A stretch of DNA of 64,000 nt, taken from the NCBI RefSeq assembly GCF_001303895.1, contig NZ_LJSD01000051.1, forward strand, positions 186,001-250,000. The letters are read 5' to 3'. The stretch is from Mesorhizobium sp. 1M-11. GTDB taxonomy: Bacteria > Pseudomonadota > Alphaproteobacteria > Rhizobiales > Rhizobiaceae. This document shows positions 24,103-32,154 of the stretch, one piece after another; position 1 is the first letter of the stretch; each line of letters begins with the position of its first letter. Under the pieces are notes generated by a model that was not told the DNA's origin, did no database searches, and worked only from the letters and a program-made list of their open reading frames with translations. The position numbers and the translations under genes were made by a program.

Positions 24103-24939
24103 ATGCATCTGGAAAGTCTCGCTTCGATTTCGGAGGGCCGCGGCTTCGACCTCCACTGGCAGGTCAAGGTGGTCGAAACCGGCGAGACGTTCGGGCAAGG
24201 CGCCGAGCTGGAAATGCCTTCGGCGAGCGTGCGGAAAATCTCGATCATGATGGCTGCGCTCAAGGCCGTGCATGAGGGCCGGATCGATCTCGCAGCCGAT
24301 GTCACGATCACCAAGGAACTGCAGGAAGGGATCCTGTCCGGCGTCTGCCAGTACATGACGCCGGGGCTGGTGATCCCCTTCCGCGACGCCATCCTGCAAA
24401 TGATCATCACCAGCGACAACATCTGCACCTTCGAGGTGATGCGGCCGTTCGAGATTCCGGAATTCACCAGCTATTGCAGGGACATCGGCATGGCGGGCAC
24501 GACACACCGCACCCGCTTCCCGCCAACGAACCTGACCGCCGAACATGCGCTCGACCAAGTCACGACGACGACCAGCAGCGACCAGGTGCTGCTTCTCGAC
24601 TGCATCCTGCGCGGCACCGAAGACGAGGCGGTCGCCAAGCGGCTCGGCGTCAGCACGGAGCTCTGCGCGATGGCGCTGCAGTTCCTCAAATGGCAGCGCT
24701 ACCGCGAGATGATCCCGGGGTTGCTGCCGACCATGACCACGGTTGCGAACAAGACCGGATGGGGCCAGCGCGGCTGGATGGATTCCGGCATCGTCTTCAG
24801 GGACGAGCGCCCGCTCTATATCCTCAGCGCGACGACGGACAACGTGCCTGAAACCACGCCGGACGGACTGCCGGGGCGGGTTGCCGCCGGCCGCGCCATC
24901 GCGGAACTGTCCCGCGCCTGCTGGGATACCCTGGCCTGA
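24103..24939 (+). CDS. Serine hydrolase with class A beta-lactamase fold
   Basis: 278 aa from ATG 24103. The three serine-transpeptidase/beta-lactamase motifs are in order and at normal spacing: SxxK as S42-V-R-K45, SDN at 104-106 and KTG at 217-219; TTTTSSDQVLLL matches the class A segment after the omega loop. The omega-loop ExxLN with the deacylating Glu is not recognisable. There is no signal peptide, so the protein is predicted cytoplasmic, unlike real beta-lactamases. Gene context (peptide importer, C45 acylase, amidohydrolase) suggests hydrolysis of an imported amide or lactam. Confidence 0.82.
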   Translation: MHLESLASISEGRGFDLHWQVKVVETGETFGQGAELEMPSASVRKISIMMAALKAVHEGRIDLAADVTITKELQEGILSGVCQYMTPGLVIPFRDAILQMIITSDNICTFEVMRPFEIPEFTSYCRDIGMAGTTHRTRFPPTNLTAEHALDQVTTTTSSDQVLLLDCILRGTEDEAVAKRLGVSTELCAMALQFLKWQRYREMIPGLLPTMTTVANKTGWGQRGWMDSGIVFRDERPLYILSATTDNVPETTPDGLPGRVAAGRAIAELSRACWDTLA

Positions 24940-24947
24940 AACGGCCT

Positions 24948-24963
24948 TTATTTGCGCAAAAAA
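24948..24963. promoter_or_regulatory. Palindrome TTATTTGCGCAAAAAA between convergent genes
   Basis: Dyad with core TTTGCGCAAA and one mismatched pair, lying between the 3' ends of the serine hydrolase and the GntR gene. It resembles the operator at 24014 but is not at a promoter; an auxiliary site for looping or simply a second low-affinity site are possible. Confidence 0.4.
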
Positions 24964-24981
24964 GAACCGTTTCGCTGGCGA

Positions 24982-25605
24982 TCAGAACGACTCGATGTGG
25001 CGCACGATGATGCGGTCGAGTTCGATTGGATCGCGCATTTCGATCGCCTTGACGATGCTGAAATGATCGAGGCTTGAGGCGCGCAGGCCTTCGACCGAAC
25101 GCCATCGGCCGGTCGTCGAATGCTGGCTGCGGTTGCGCAGCTCGTCGATCATGTCGCACAGGACGTGATTGCCGGCAGTCTCGTAGAGCTTGGAATGGAA
25201 ATTGTGGTTGGCAAGCGCCTGCTCGCGCCGGCCTTCGGCCAGGATCGACTGGTCGAAAGCCTCGGCCAGCCGGGCCAGCTCGGTCACATCTTCGCTGGTG
25301 GCTCTGGCGGCGATGAGGGGGGCGGCACTGCGCTCCAGGACGGTGCGCACGAAACGTGTTTCGAGCCGTGTCGACTCGTCGGGCGTCGCGACCCGGAAGC
25401 CGGCATTGGCCGCGTGATCGACGAGCTTCAGGTTGGAAAGTTCGGCAAGCGCGCGCCGGATATGGAACGCACTGGCGCCATGGTGGGCCTGCAGATCCGT
25501 CAGCTTCAGCCAGGTGCCCGGCGCATAGGCGCCGAAGATGATGTCGTTGCGGATCTCTTTGATGAGCAAGGCAAGCTGGTCCGCCGATTCACGCGACTTG
25601 GCCAT
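24982..25605 (-). CDS. GntR-family (FCD) regulator of the acylase/peptide cluster
   Basis: 207 aa. Winged HTH: IKEIRNDIIFGAYAPGTWLKLTDLQAHHGASAFHIRRALAELSNLKLV, with an unusual SAFHIRRAL recognition helix in place of SxxPVREAL. FCD domain: ANHNFHSKLYETAGNHVL and the final IIVRHIESF, which keep metal-type His residues. It sits in the middle of the cluster that carries the TTTGCGCAAA-type palindromes and is their most likely reader. Confidence 0.88.
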   Translation of the reverse strand: MAKSRESADQLALLIKEIRNDIIFGAYAPGTWLKLTDLQAHHGASAFHIRRALAELSNLKLVDHAANAGFRVATPDESTRLETRFVRTVLERSAAPLIAARATSEDVTELARLAEAFDQSILAEGRREQALANHNFHSKLYETAGNHVLCDMIDELRNRSQHSTTGRWRSVEGLRASSLDHFSIVKAIEMRDPIELDRIIVRHIESF

Positions 25606-25631
25606 GTGGATTCCTTCCCCTTGCCCCTTCG

Positions 25632-25735
25632 TAGAGCATTTTCGCGTTTCTACGAATCGCGAAATGCTTCAGCTTTTTGGTCTACGCAATTCCGGACGCA
25701 AAACCGCTGCACACTTTTGCTGGAATTGCTTTGGG
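25632..25735. repeat. Intergenic palindromic repeat (second full copy)
   Basis: Hairpin with arms AGCATTTTCGCG and CGCGAAATGCT, followed by TCTACGCAATTCCGGACGCA, then AAACCGCTGCACACTTTTGC and TGGAATTGCT. The second part matches 22680-22735 and a fragment at 13294-13340. Non-coding. Confidence 0.7.
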
Positions 25736-25777
25736 CCCGCGCTCGAATGCCAGCACGGACCCGATTGTCCCTACATC

Positions 25778-27343
25778 CTATTGTTTCGAAACGTTCCAGA
25801 GCGCCGGCGTCTCGAGCGGGGACGCATGCACGCCTTTCAGCTTCTTGCTGACGCCGAGCGCCAGGTTGACGTGGTAGAGGCTGACCGCCGGCACCTCTTC
25901 CATGAACATCTTGTAGAGCTCGCCCGATATGCGCTTTACCTCCTGCGGGTCGCTGGCCTGCATGCCCTTGTCGAGCAGGGCGATCGCCGCCTCGTCCTTC
26001 CAGACCTTGCGCGATTCCGGCCCGATGATGCGTTCCCACGCGCCCATCGGATCGAACCGTCCCGAATAGCCGAACGACTGCGCCTGGTAGTTGCCGTTGG
26101 TGTAGCGCTCCAGTTGCAGCCCCCATTCGAGCGTTTCGATGTTGGCCTGGATGCCGGCCATCAAAAGCAGGCTCTGTACGATCACCGCTTGATCGAACAT
26201 GCCCTCGAACTGCTTGTTGGCGATGATGGTGATCGGCTGGCCTGCATAACCGGCTTCGGCCAGCAGCGCCTTCGCCTTGTCGAGCGACGCGCCGAGCTGT
26301 TCGTTTTCCGGCTGGGTATAATATTTGCTGGCGCGCGGCATCGGCGTCGTCGTTCCCGCCCATTGGCCGAACGAGACACCCTGCGCGACGGCGGTGCGGT
26401 CGATCGCCAGGGCGATCGCCTGGCGGATGCGCTTGTCCTTCAGCAGCGGGTCCTTGCTGTTGAGCAGCAGCGCATACCAGACGGTCGTGTCGGACGAGAC
26501 GACATCGAGCGTCGGCTCCGCCTTGATCTGTTCGACGGCCTGCGGGGTGATCGGTGTCAGGTCGAGCGCGCCGGAGCGTAAGCCGACAAGCCGTGCCGAA
26601 GGGTCGGTCACCACCGCAAAGCGCAGTTTGTCGACCAGCGCTTCCTTGCGGCCCAGCCGGCCGTTCGGTTCGCCTTCCGGCGAGACATAACCGGCGAATT
26701 TGTTGACCTCGACGAAATCGCCGATCCGACGCTCACCGAAGGTGAATGGCCCGGTGCCGACGACTGTCTTCCAGGCACCGTCCGGGCCGACCGACGAAGA
26801 ATGGAAGACAGGCGTGCCGGCGCAATCGGGCCGGGCGAGATTGTAGATGAAGCTGCCGTTCGGCTTGGCCAGTTTGTAGACGATGGTTTCCGGATCCGGC
26901 GTCTCCACCGACGCGACCTTGATCGCGCCTTCGAAAACCGCTTTGCAGCGCCAGATGGATTCGGGTCCCATCAGATAGTCCCATGACCATTTGACGTCGG
27001 CCGAGGTCAGCGGCTCGCCATTGTGGAATTTCACACCCTTGCGCAGCTTGAACACATAGGCCTTGCCGTCGTCCTCCACGGCATAGGACTGCGCCAGCAC
27101 GGGGCCGACTTCGAGGTTGTCGCCGTAAGCGACGAGCCCTTCGACGACATGCATGTGGACCGGGTCCGACATGCCGTCGCGCTCGCGCGCCGGATCGACG
27201 CCGCGGACGTCCTCGGTCATTCCGACAGTGATCATGCTCGGCGCCTGCGCATGGACAGGTGCTGCCGAGAGCATCAGGGTGGCGAGTGCCGCCAACGGTG
27301 TCATCCGACTGGATTTCAACCATCCCATCGAGAAATCTGGCAT
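25778..27343 (-). CDS. Peptide/amide ABC importer, substrate-binding protein (family 5)
   Basis: 521 aa from the ATG at 27343, preceded by GGAGGTCG. Signal peptide to about residue 30 (cut near VHAQA). Family-5 (DppA/OppA) features: VGMTEDVRGVDPARER, YVFKLRKGVKFHNGEPLTSADVKWSWD and IRQAIALAIDRTAVAQGV. Such proteins bind peptides, nickel chelates or other larger solutes. Last gene of the operon 31899-25778. Confidence 0.9.
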   Translation of the reverse strand: MPDFSMGWLKSSRMTPLAALATLMLSAAPVHAQAPSMITVGMTEDVRGVDPARERDGMSDPVHMHVVEGLVAYGDNLEVGPVLAQSYAVEDDGKAYVFKLRKGVKFHNGEPLTSADVKWSWDYLMGPESIWRCKAVFEGAIKVASVETPDPETIVYKLAKPNGSFIYNLARPDCAGTPVFHSSSVGPDGAWKTVVGTGPFTFGERRIGDFVEVNKFAGYVSPEGEPNGRLGRKEALVDKLRFAVVTDPSARLVGLRSGALDLTPITPQAVEQIKAEPTLDVVSSDTTVWYALLLNSKDPLLKDKRIRQAIALAIDRTAVAQGVSFGQWAGTTTPMPRASKYYTQPENEQLGASLDKAKALLAEAGYAGQPITIIANKQFEGMFDQAVIVQSLLLMAGIQANIETLEWGLQLERYTNGNYQAQSFGYSGRFDPMGAWERIIGPESRKVWKDEAAIALLDKGMQASDPQEVKRISGELYKMFMEEVPAVSLYHVNLALGVSKKLKGVHASPLETPALWNVSKQ

Positions 27344-27383
27344 TTCTTTCGACCTCCACATTCTTGTTGTTGTTCCCTGGATC

Positions 27384-29003
27384 TTATTGGACGGAGCGCT
27401 CCAGTTGCCGAGACGGCGCTGACCCAACCTTAGGATCGATGCCCGGGGCCGCCTCGATGAGGCTCCTGGTGTAGGCATGTTCGGGCGCATCGAGGATGCG
27501 CCGGGTAGGCCCCTCCTCGACCACCTTGCCGTTGTCCATGACGACGATGCGATGGGCGATCTGCCGCACGGCGGAGAGATCGTGGCTGATGAACAGGCAG
27601 GCAAAACCGTAGCGCTTCTGCAGCGAGGCGATGAGAGCCAGCACCTGCGCCTGGATCGTCATGTCGAGCGCCGAGACCGGCTCGTCGGCCACCACGAAAG
27701 CCGGGTGACGCACGATCGCGCGGGCAATGGCGACACGCTGCCTCTGCCCGCCGGACAGCTCATGCGGGTAGCGCAGGTCGAAACCGGCGAGGCCGACGTC
27801 GCGCATGACCTCGTCCAGGCGCTCGCGCTTCTGATCGCGGCTCAAATCCTCCGCATGGCGCAGCGGCTCGGCAATGATCGCGCCGATGCGCCGGCGCGGA
27901 TCGAGAGACGAATACGGATCCTGGAACACCATCTGGCAGGCGAGCCGCATCGTGCGGCCGATATGGTTGGTTTCGGCCGACAGGCGCTCACCCTGGAACG
28001 AGACCGAACCCCGCTCCAGCGGCGCAAGACCGATCAGGGCCCGGCCGAGGCTGGTCTTGCCGGAGCCGCTGCCGCCGACGAGCGCAACGGTTTCACCGCG
28101 GCGAATGGCCAGGCTGACGCCTGAAACAGCCGTATCCGAGCGGCCGCGATAGCGCACGGCGACATCGTCGGCGCTGATCAGTTCGCCGGCTTGCATGTCG
28201 CCCGGTTCTGCAAGGCTCTCGACACGTCGCGCGGCAGCGACCAGTTCGCGCGTGTAGGGGTCTTTCGCTCCGGCGATGAGATCGGCCGTGGCACCGGCCT
28301 CCACCAGCACGCCGTTGCGCAGCACCGTCATTTCGCTGGTGTAGCGGGCGACGAGGCCGAGATTGTGGGTGATGAGCAGGACGGCCGTGCCGGCATCGCG
28401 CGCCAGCTCGACCATGATATCGAGCACTTCGCGCTGACTCAGCGTATCGAGCGCCGTCGTCGGCTCGTCGGCGATCAGGAGCTTGGGCCGCAACAGCATC
28501 ACCGAGGCCAGCATGATGCGCTGGCGCATGCCACCGGAAAACTGATGCGGGTAGGAGGTCAGGCAGCCTTCCGGATCGGCGATGCGCACGCGCCGCAACA
28601 TCTCGATGGCGCGCGCGCGGATCTCGTCGCGGGACAGGCCGGTGTGCCGACGCAGCGCTTCGGCGAGCTGAGCGCCGATCGTCATGGCGGGGTTGAGCGA
28701 AACCATCGGCTCCTGGAACACCATGCCGGCGACGGGACCGCGCAGCGTGCGCATCTTGCGGTCCGATGCCGGAACGATGGCTTCCCCGGCGAGCGTGATG
28801 TCACCGCCGGTGATGCGGACGCCGGGCGGCAGCAGCTTCAGGATCGCGCGCGCCAGCATGGTCTTGCCGCTGCCGGATTCGCCGACAAGTGCCGCCAGCC
28901 TTCCCGGCCGCAGCGTCAGGTCGACGCCTTTCAATATGTCCACCGCACCCACCCGGATGCGCAGCGCCTTGATGTCGAGGAGCGGTTTCTCGGTCATGGT
29001 CAT
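27384..29003 (-). CDS. Peptide ABC importer, fused double ATPase (DppD-DppF type)
   Basis: 539 aa with two complete nucleotide-binding domains. Domain 1: Walker A GESGSGKTM, signature FSGGMRQRIMLA, Walker B LLIADEP. Domain 2: GGSGSGKTS, signature LSGGQRQRVAIARA, FVVADEP. Each is followed by an oligopeptide-type C-terminal extension. The ATG at 29003 overlaps the permease stop by four bases, which fixes the start. One protein supplies both ATPase sites of the importer. Confidence 0.93.
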   Translation of the reverse strand: MTMTEKPLLDIKALRIRVGAVDILKGVDLTLRPGRLAALVGESGSGKTMLARAILKLLPPGVRITGGDITLAGEAIVPASDRKMRTLRGPVAGMVFQEPMVSLNPAMTIGAQLAEALRRHTGLSRDEIRARAIEMLRRVRIADPEGCLTSYPHQFSGGMRQRIMLASVMLLRPKLLIADEPTTALDTLSQREVLDIMVELARDAGTAVLLITHNLGLVARYTSEMTVLRNGVLVEAGATADLIAGAKDPYTRELVAAARRVESLAEPGDMQAGELISADDVAVRYRGRSDTAVSGVSLAIRRGETVALVGGSGSGKTSLGRALIGLAPLERGSVSFQGERLSAETNHIGRTMRLACQMVFQDPYSSLDPRRRIGAIIAEPLRHAEDLSRDQKRERLDEVMRDVGLAGFDLRYPHELSGGQRQRVAIARAIVRHPAFVVADEPVSALDMTIQAQVLALIASLQKRYGFACLFISHDLSAVRQIAHRIVVMDNGKVVEEGPTRRILDAPEHAYTRSLIEAAPGIDPKVGSAPSRQLERSVQ

Positions 29004-29812
29004 GCCATCGCCATGCGTGGGTCGAGATGGTCGCGCAGGGCGTCGCCCAGAAGGTTGGTTCCCAGGAGTGCCAGCGAGATGCAGGCGCCGGGCGCCAGGC
29101 TGAGCCAGAGCGCGTTCTCGAAATAGGGCTGGCTGGCGGCCAGCATGTTGCCCCATGTCGGCGCCGGCGGCGGCACGCCGAGCCCCAGGAACGACAGCGC
29201 GCTTTCAGCCAGGATGACCCAGCCGAACATCGATGTCGCGAACACTGAGATCGGCGCCAGGCAATTGGGCAGGATATGCGCCAGCATGGTGTAGAGTTCG
29301 GAATTGCCGATGACGCGCGAGGCTTCGATATATTCCTTCTCGCGCACCGACAGCACCGCGCTGCGCACCACCCGGATCACGCCGGGGGCGTAGGCCAGCG
29401 ACAGTGCGATGACGATGCCGTTGCGCCCGGCACCGGTGATGACGATCAGCGCCAGCGCAAGCAGGATGCCGGGGAAGGCAAGCAATGCATCGGTGAGCAC
29501 CATGATGAGCCGGTCGACCCGGCCGCGCAGGCTGCCGGCGACAAGCCCGACGACGGTGCCGATGGAGACCGCGATCGCGACCGTAACGGCGGCGATGCCG
29601 AGGCTGGTGCTGGCACCCGCCATAAGCCGGCTCAATATATCGCGGCCGAATTCGTCGGCGCCCAGCCAATGCGCCGCGGAAGGCGGCGACAGCCGGTTGA
29701 CCATGTCGAGCTGGAGTGGGTTGAACGGCGTCCAGAAGGTTCCGACGATGCCTGCCGTCACCAGCAGGGCGGAGATCGCCGCTCCAAGGATAAAGTTTGC
29801 GCCACGGCTCAT
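29000..29812 (-). CDS. Peptide ABC importer permease (DppC type)
   Basis: 270 aa, six TM helices. Typical N-terminal part with HWLGADEFGRDILSRLMAGA and an EAA loop EYIEASRVIGNSELYTMLAHILPNCLAP. Starts 4 bp after the DppB-type gene stop. Confidence 0.92.
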   Translation of the reverse strand: MSRGANFILGAAISALLVTAGIVGTFWTPFNPLQLDMVNRLSPPSAAHWLGADEFGRDILSRLMAGASTSLGIAAVTVAIAVSIGTVVGLVAGSLRGRVDRLIMVLTDALLAFPGILLALALIVITGAGRNGIVIALSLAYAPGVIRVVRSAVLSVREKEYIEASRVIGNSELYTMLAHILPNCLAPISVFATSMFGWVILAESALSFLGLGVPPPAPTWGNMLAASQPYFENALWLSLAPGACISLALLGTNLLGDALRDHLDPRMAMA

Positions 29813-29816
29813 CGCG

Positions 29817-30761
29817 CTACACCGCCGATACGCGTGGATCGAAGATCGGGTAGAGCAGATCGACGATCAGGTTGACGAGGACAAAGACGCCGGCGGTCAA
29901 AAGCAGGCAGCCCTGGACGACGGGATAGTCGCGCGCATAGATCGACTCGACCAGCAGCCGGCCGAGCCCCGGCAAGGTGAACACCGTCTCCAGCACGGCG
30001 ATGCCGCCGAGCAGATTGCCGAGCATGAGGCCGATCAGCGTCAGCGTCGGCGCGAAGGCATTGGGAAAGACATGGCGCAGCAGCACCTGCCGCTCGGACA
30101 GGCCCTTGGCGCGCGCATGGGTGACGTATTCGAGCCGCAGCACTTCGATGGCGCTGGCCCGCGCCATGCGGATAAGCACGCCGGCCTCGATCAGCGCCAG
30201 CGTCGCCACGGGCAGGATCACGAAGGAGACGGCTTTGAAGAAGTCGTCGCTGAAGCCGACATAGCCGAGCACCGGCACCCATTTCAGCTTCAGGCCGAAG
30301 CCGACGAGCAGGAGCAGGCCGAGCCAGAAGCTGGGAATCGAAAGCAGCAGCGTCGCCAGCGACACGACCGTCAGGTCGGTTGCGCTGTTCTGTTTCCAGG
30401 CAGCGACGATGCCCGCCGGTATGGCGATGAGTGCGGCCAGCGCCACCGCCACCAGCACGATGACCGAGCTTACGGCAAAGCGATCGAGGATGAGCGGCAG
30501 CACCGCCTGGCCGGTCCGGGTCGAGACGCCGAGATCGCCCGTCAGCACGCCGCCGATCCAGTAGAGGAATTGCAGCGGCCAGGGCTGGTCGAGGCCCCAG
30601 CGCTGGCGAAGGATCTCGAGCTGCTGGGCATTGGCGGATTCGCCCAGCATCAGCTGCGCCGCATCGCCCGGAATGATCCGGATGAGGATGAAGACCGTCA
30701 CCGCGACCAGCAGCAAGGTGATCAGCGTCATCCCCAGGCGGTTGGCGGCATAGCGGAACAT
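29817..30761 (-). CDS. Peptide ABC importer permease (DppB type)
   Basis: 314 aa from ATG 30761. N-terminal RLGMTLITLLLVAVTVFILIRIIPGD and the EAA loop EYVTHARAKGLSERQVLLRHVFPNAFAP identify the DppB class; six TM helices. It begins 1 bp after the C45 acyltransferase stop, so transporter and enzyme share one mRNA. Confidence 0.92.
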   Translation of the reverse strand: MFRYAANRLGMTLITLLLVAVTVFILIRIIPGDAAQLMLGESANAQQLEILRQRWGLDQPWPLQFLYWIGGVLTGDLGVSTRTGQAVLPLILDRFAVSSVIVLVAVALAALIAIPAGIVAAWKQNSATDLTVVSLATLLLSIPSFWLGLLLLVGFGLKLKWVPVLGYVGFSDDFFKAVSFVILPVATLALIEAGVLIRMARASAIEVLRLEYVTHARAKGLSERQVLLRHVFPNAFAPTLTLIGLMLGNLLGGIAVLETVFTLPGLGRLLVESIYARDYPVVQGCLLLTAGVFVLVNLIVDLLYPIFDPRVSAV

Positions 30762-30762
30762 G

Positions 30763-31899
30763 TTACGCCGCCATGCTGGGCGCTGCGGACAAGGCGTAGG
30801 TGGTCGACTGGCGGTTGAGGGCCGGAAGCGGCGTGATGTCCATGGTGCCGGCATTGCTGTCGATCATCAGCGTCGCAACGGTCGCGGTCAGGTCGCCGCG
30901 CGTCGACTTGCGCAGCGGCGCCCGGCAGACCGCAAGCGGCGCGCCGAACTCGTCGCGCAAGGCAGTGACGACGTCCCGGCGCGTGATGTTGCCGATCTTC
31001 GGTTTCAGATGCTCCTTCACGCGCAGGTCGCGGTAAAGGCTGTCGGGCGTGCCGAGAATGCCGACATCCTTGTATTTCGACAGCGCAGCCGTGCTCGTCC
31101 AATGATTGGCATGCACGATCAGGCCGTTGTCCGGATAGACCGCGAAGGTTTCCGACGGCGCGCATTCGAAATCGATGGCGACGCCGTCACGATGGCTGAG
31201 GATGAGATTGTTCGAGGTCAGCTTCTGGGTCGATACGATCACCCCGATCGCGCCGGCATAGCTCTCGGACTCGAGCGCCTTGCGCCGCAAAAGGGCGAGC
31301 GGAATGCCGGGCTTCTCGAAATCGCGGTCGGACTCGATGTAGTTGGCGGTGATGGCGATGCCGGCGGCATTCACGCCTGCGCGCGACAGGGCGCCGGCTT
31401 CCGCGAACATCAGCACGTCCGGGCCGTCGTCGCGCCTGATCTGGAGGACGACGGCGGTTTCGGCGCATTCCGCCTTCCAGTCCCAGTTGGTGGCGTGGAT
31501 GATCGTCCCGTCGGCCGATGCCGAGGGCAGCACGACGACGCCCGTGCATCCGTCGGGCGAATTCTGCTCGCGTTCGCTTGCCCGCTTCTGCACTTCCAGC
31601 GCCTCGTGCAGGAGTTCGGTGCGGGCATTGAGCAGAACGATGGAATCGAAATCGATCCTGGCACCCTCGGCGATACCCTTCATCTCCTCGACCAGGTCGC
31701 CGTCATAGGCGTGGATGCGCGGCAGGTAGCTCTCGACATGGCTGCGAATGCCGCGGCCATCGAGGCCGCAGTCGGCAAACTGCCTCAGATAATGAGAGAC
31801 GCCGCGCGCGATCCGCTCCGACGCGGCCTGTCCATACTGGCGCCCCCTCTCGCGCGGGGTTCCACGGATTTCAATCAGGGGGAATTGGGAAACTGTCAT
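30763..31899 (-). CDS. C45-family acyltransferase/amidase (isopenicillin-N acyltransferase-like)
   Basis: 378 aa. The sequence NSPDGCTGVVV puts a Cys (C118) directly after Gly, the self-cleavage and nucleophile site of the Ntn-hydrolase class C45 (DGCTT in fungal penDE). Other family features: RGTPRERGRQYGQ at the start and NWDW after the nucleophile. Members exchange or remove N-acyl groups of 6-aminopenicillanic acid, and bacterial relatives act on other acyl-amides. No signal peptide. First gene of the operon with the peptide importer; an operator-like palindrome lies 13 bp upstream of the ATG. Confidence 0.88.
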   Translation of the reverse strand: MTVSQFPLIEIRGTPRERGRQYGQAASERIARGVSHYLRQFADCGLDGRGIRSHVESYLPRIHAYDGDLVEEMKGIAEGARIDFDSIVLLNARTELLHEALEVQKRASEREQNSPDGCTGVVVLPSASADGTIIHATNWDWKAECAETAVVLQIRRDDGPDVLMFAEAGALSRAGVNAAGIAITANYIESDRDFEKPGIPLALLRRKALESESYAGAIGVIVSTQKLTSNNLILSHRDGVAIDFECAPSETFAVYPDNGLIVHANHWTSTAALSKYKDVGILGTPDSLYRDLRVKEHLKPKIGNITRRDVVTALRDEFGAPLAVCRAPLRKSTRGDLTATVATLMIDSNAGTMDITPLPALNRQSTTYALSAAPSMAA

Positions 31900-31911
31900 T
31901 TGATCTCTCTA

Positions 31912-31952
31912 TTTATGCGCATAAACTAGAGTGATCTCGACAAAGTTGGCAA
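31912..31952 (-). promoter_or_regulatory. Promoter and operator of the C45/peptide importer operon
   Basis: On the minus strand: -35 TTGCCA (31952-31947), 18 bp, -10 TAGTTT (31928-31923), and directly at the start-site position the perfect dyad TTTATGCGCATAAA (31912-31925). The palindrome overlaps the -10, a position suited to repression. It is related to ATTTTTTGCGCAAAAAAT at 24014. Confidence 0.6.
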
Positions 31953-32106
31953 GCCCATCACACAAAAATCTTTTGGATCGCTCGCGATGCGAACCTCAGG
32001 CCCGCAGGCTACCGGGCCTTGAAATTACCGCTTCTACAAAGGTTCCACGCCAAGGAGCATCATTGGCACACGCCGTCAGCGTTCTGACAGGATGCTGACT
32101 TTGCAT

Positions 32107-32127
32107 TTATTTTTGCACAAAAAATAA
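32107..32127. promoter_or_regulatory. Distal palindrome of the same family
   Basis: Arms TTATTTTT and AAAAATAA around GCACA. It is AT-rich, 208 bp upstream of the C45 start and 28 bp beyond the amidohydrolase stop. With the 31912 site it could form a loop. The remaining gene-free 31953-32106 shows only an inverted GGCCCGCAG/CGGGCC-like stretch. Confidence 0.45.
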
Positions 32128-32154
32128 ACAAGCAGACGCGCTGCGCTCCCCCGG

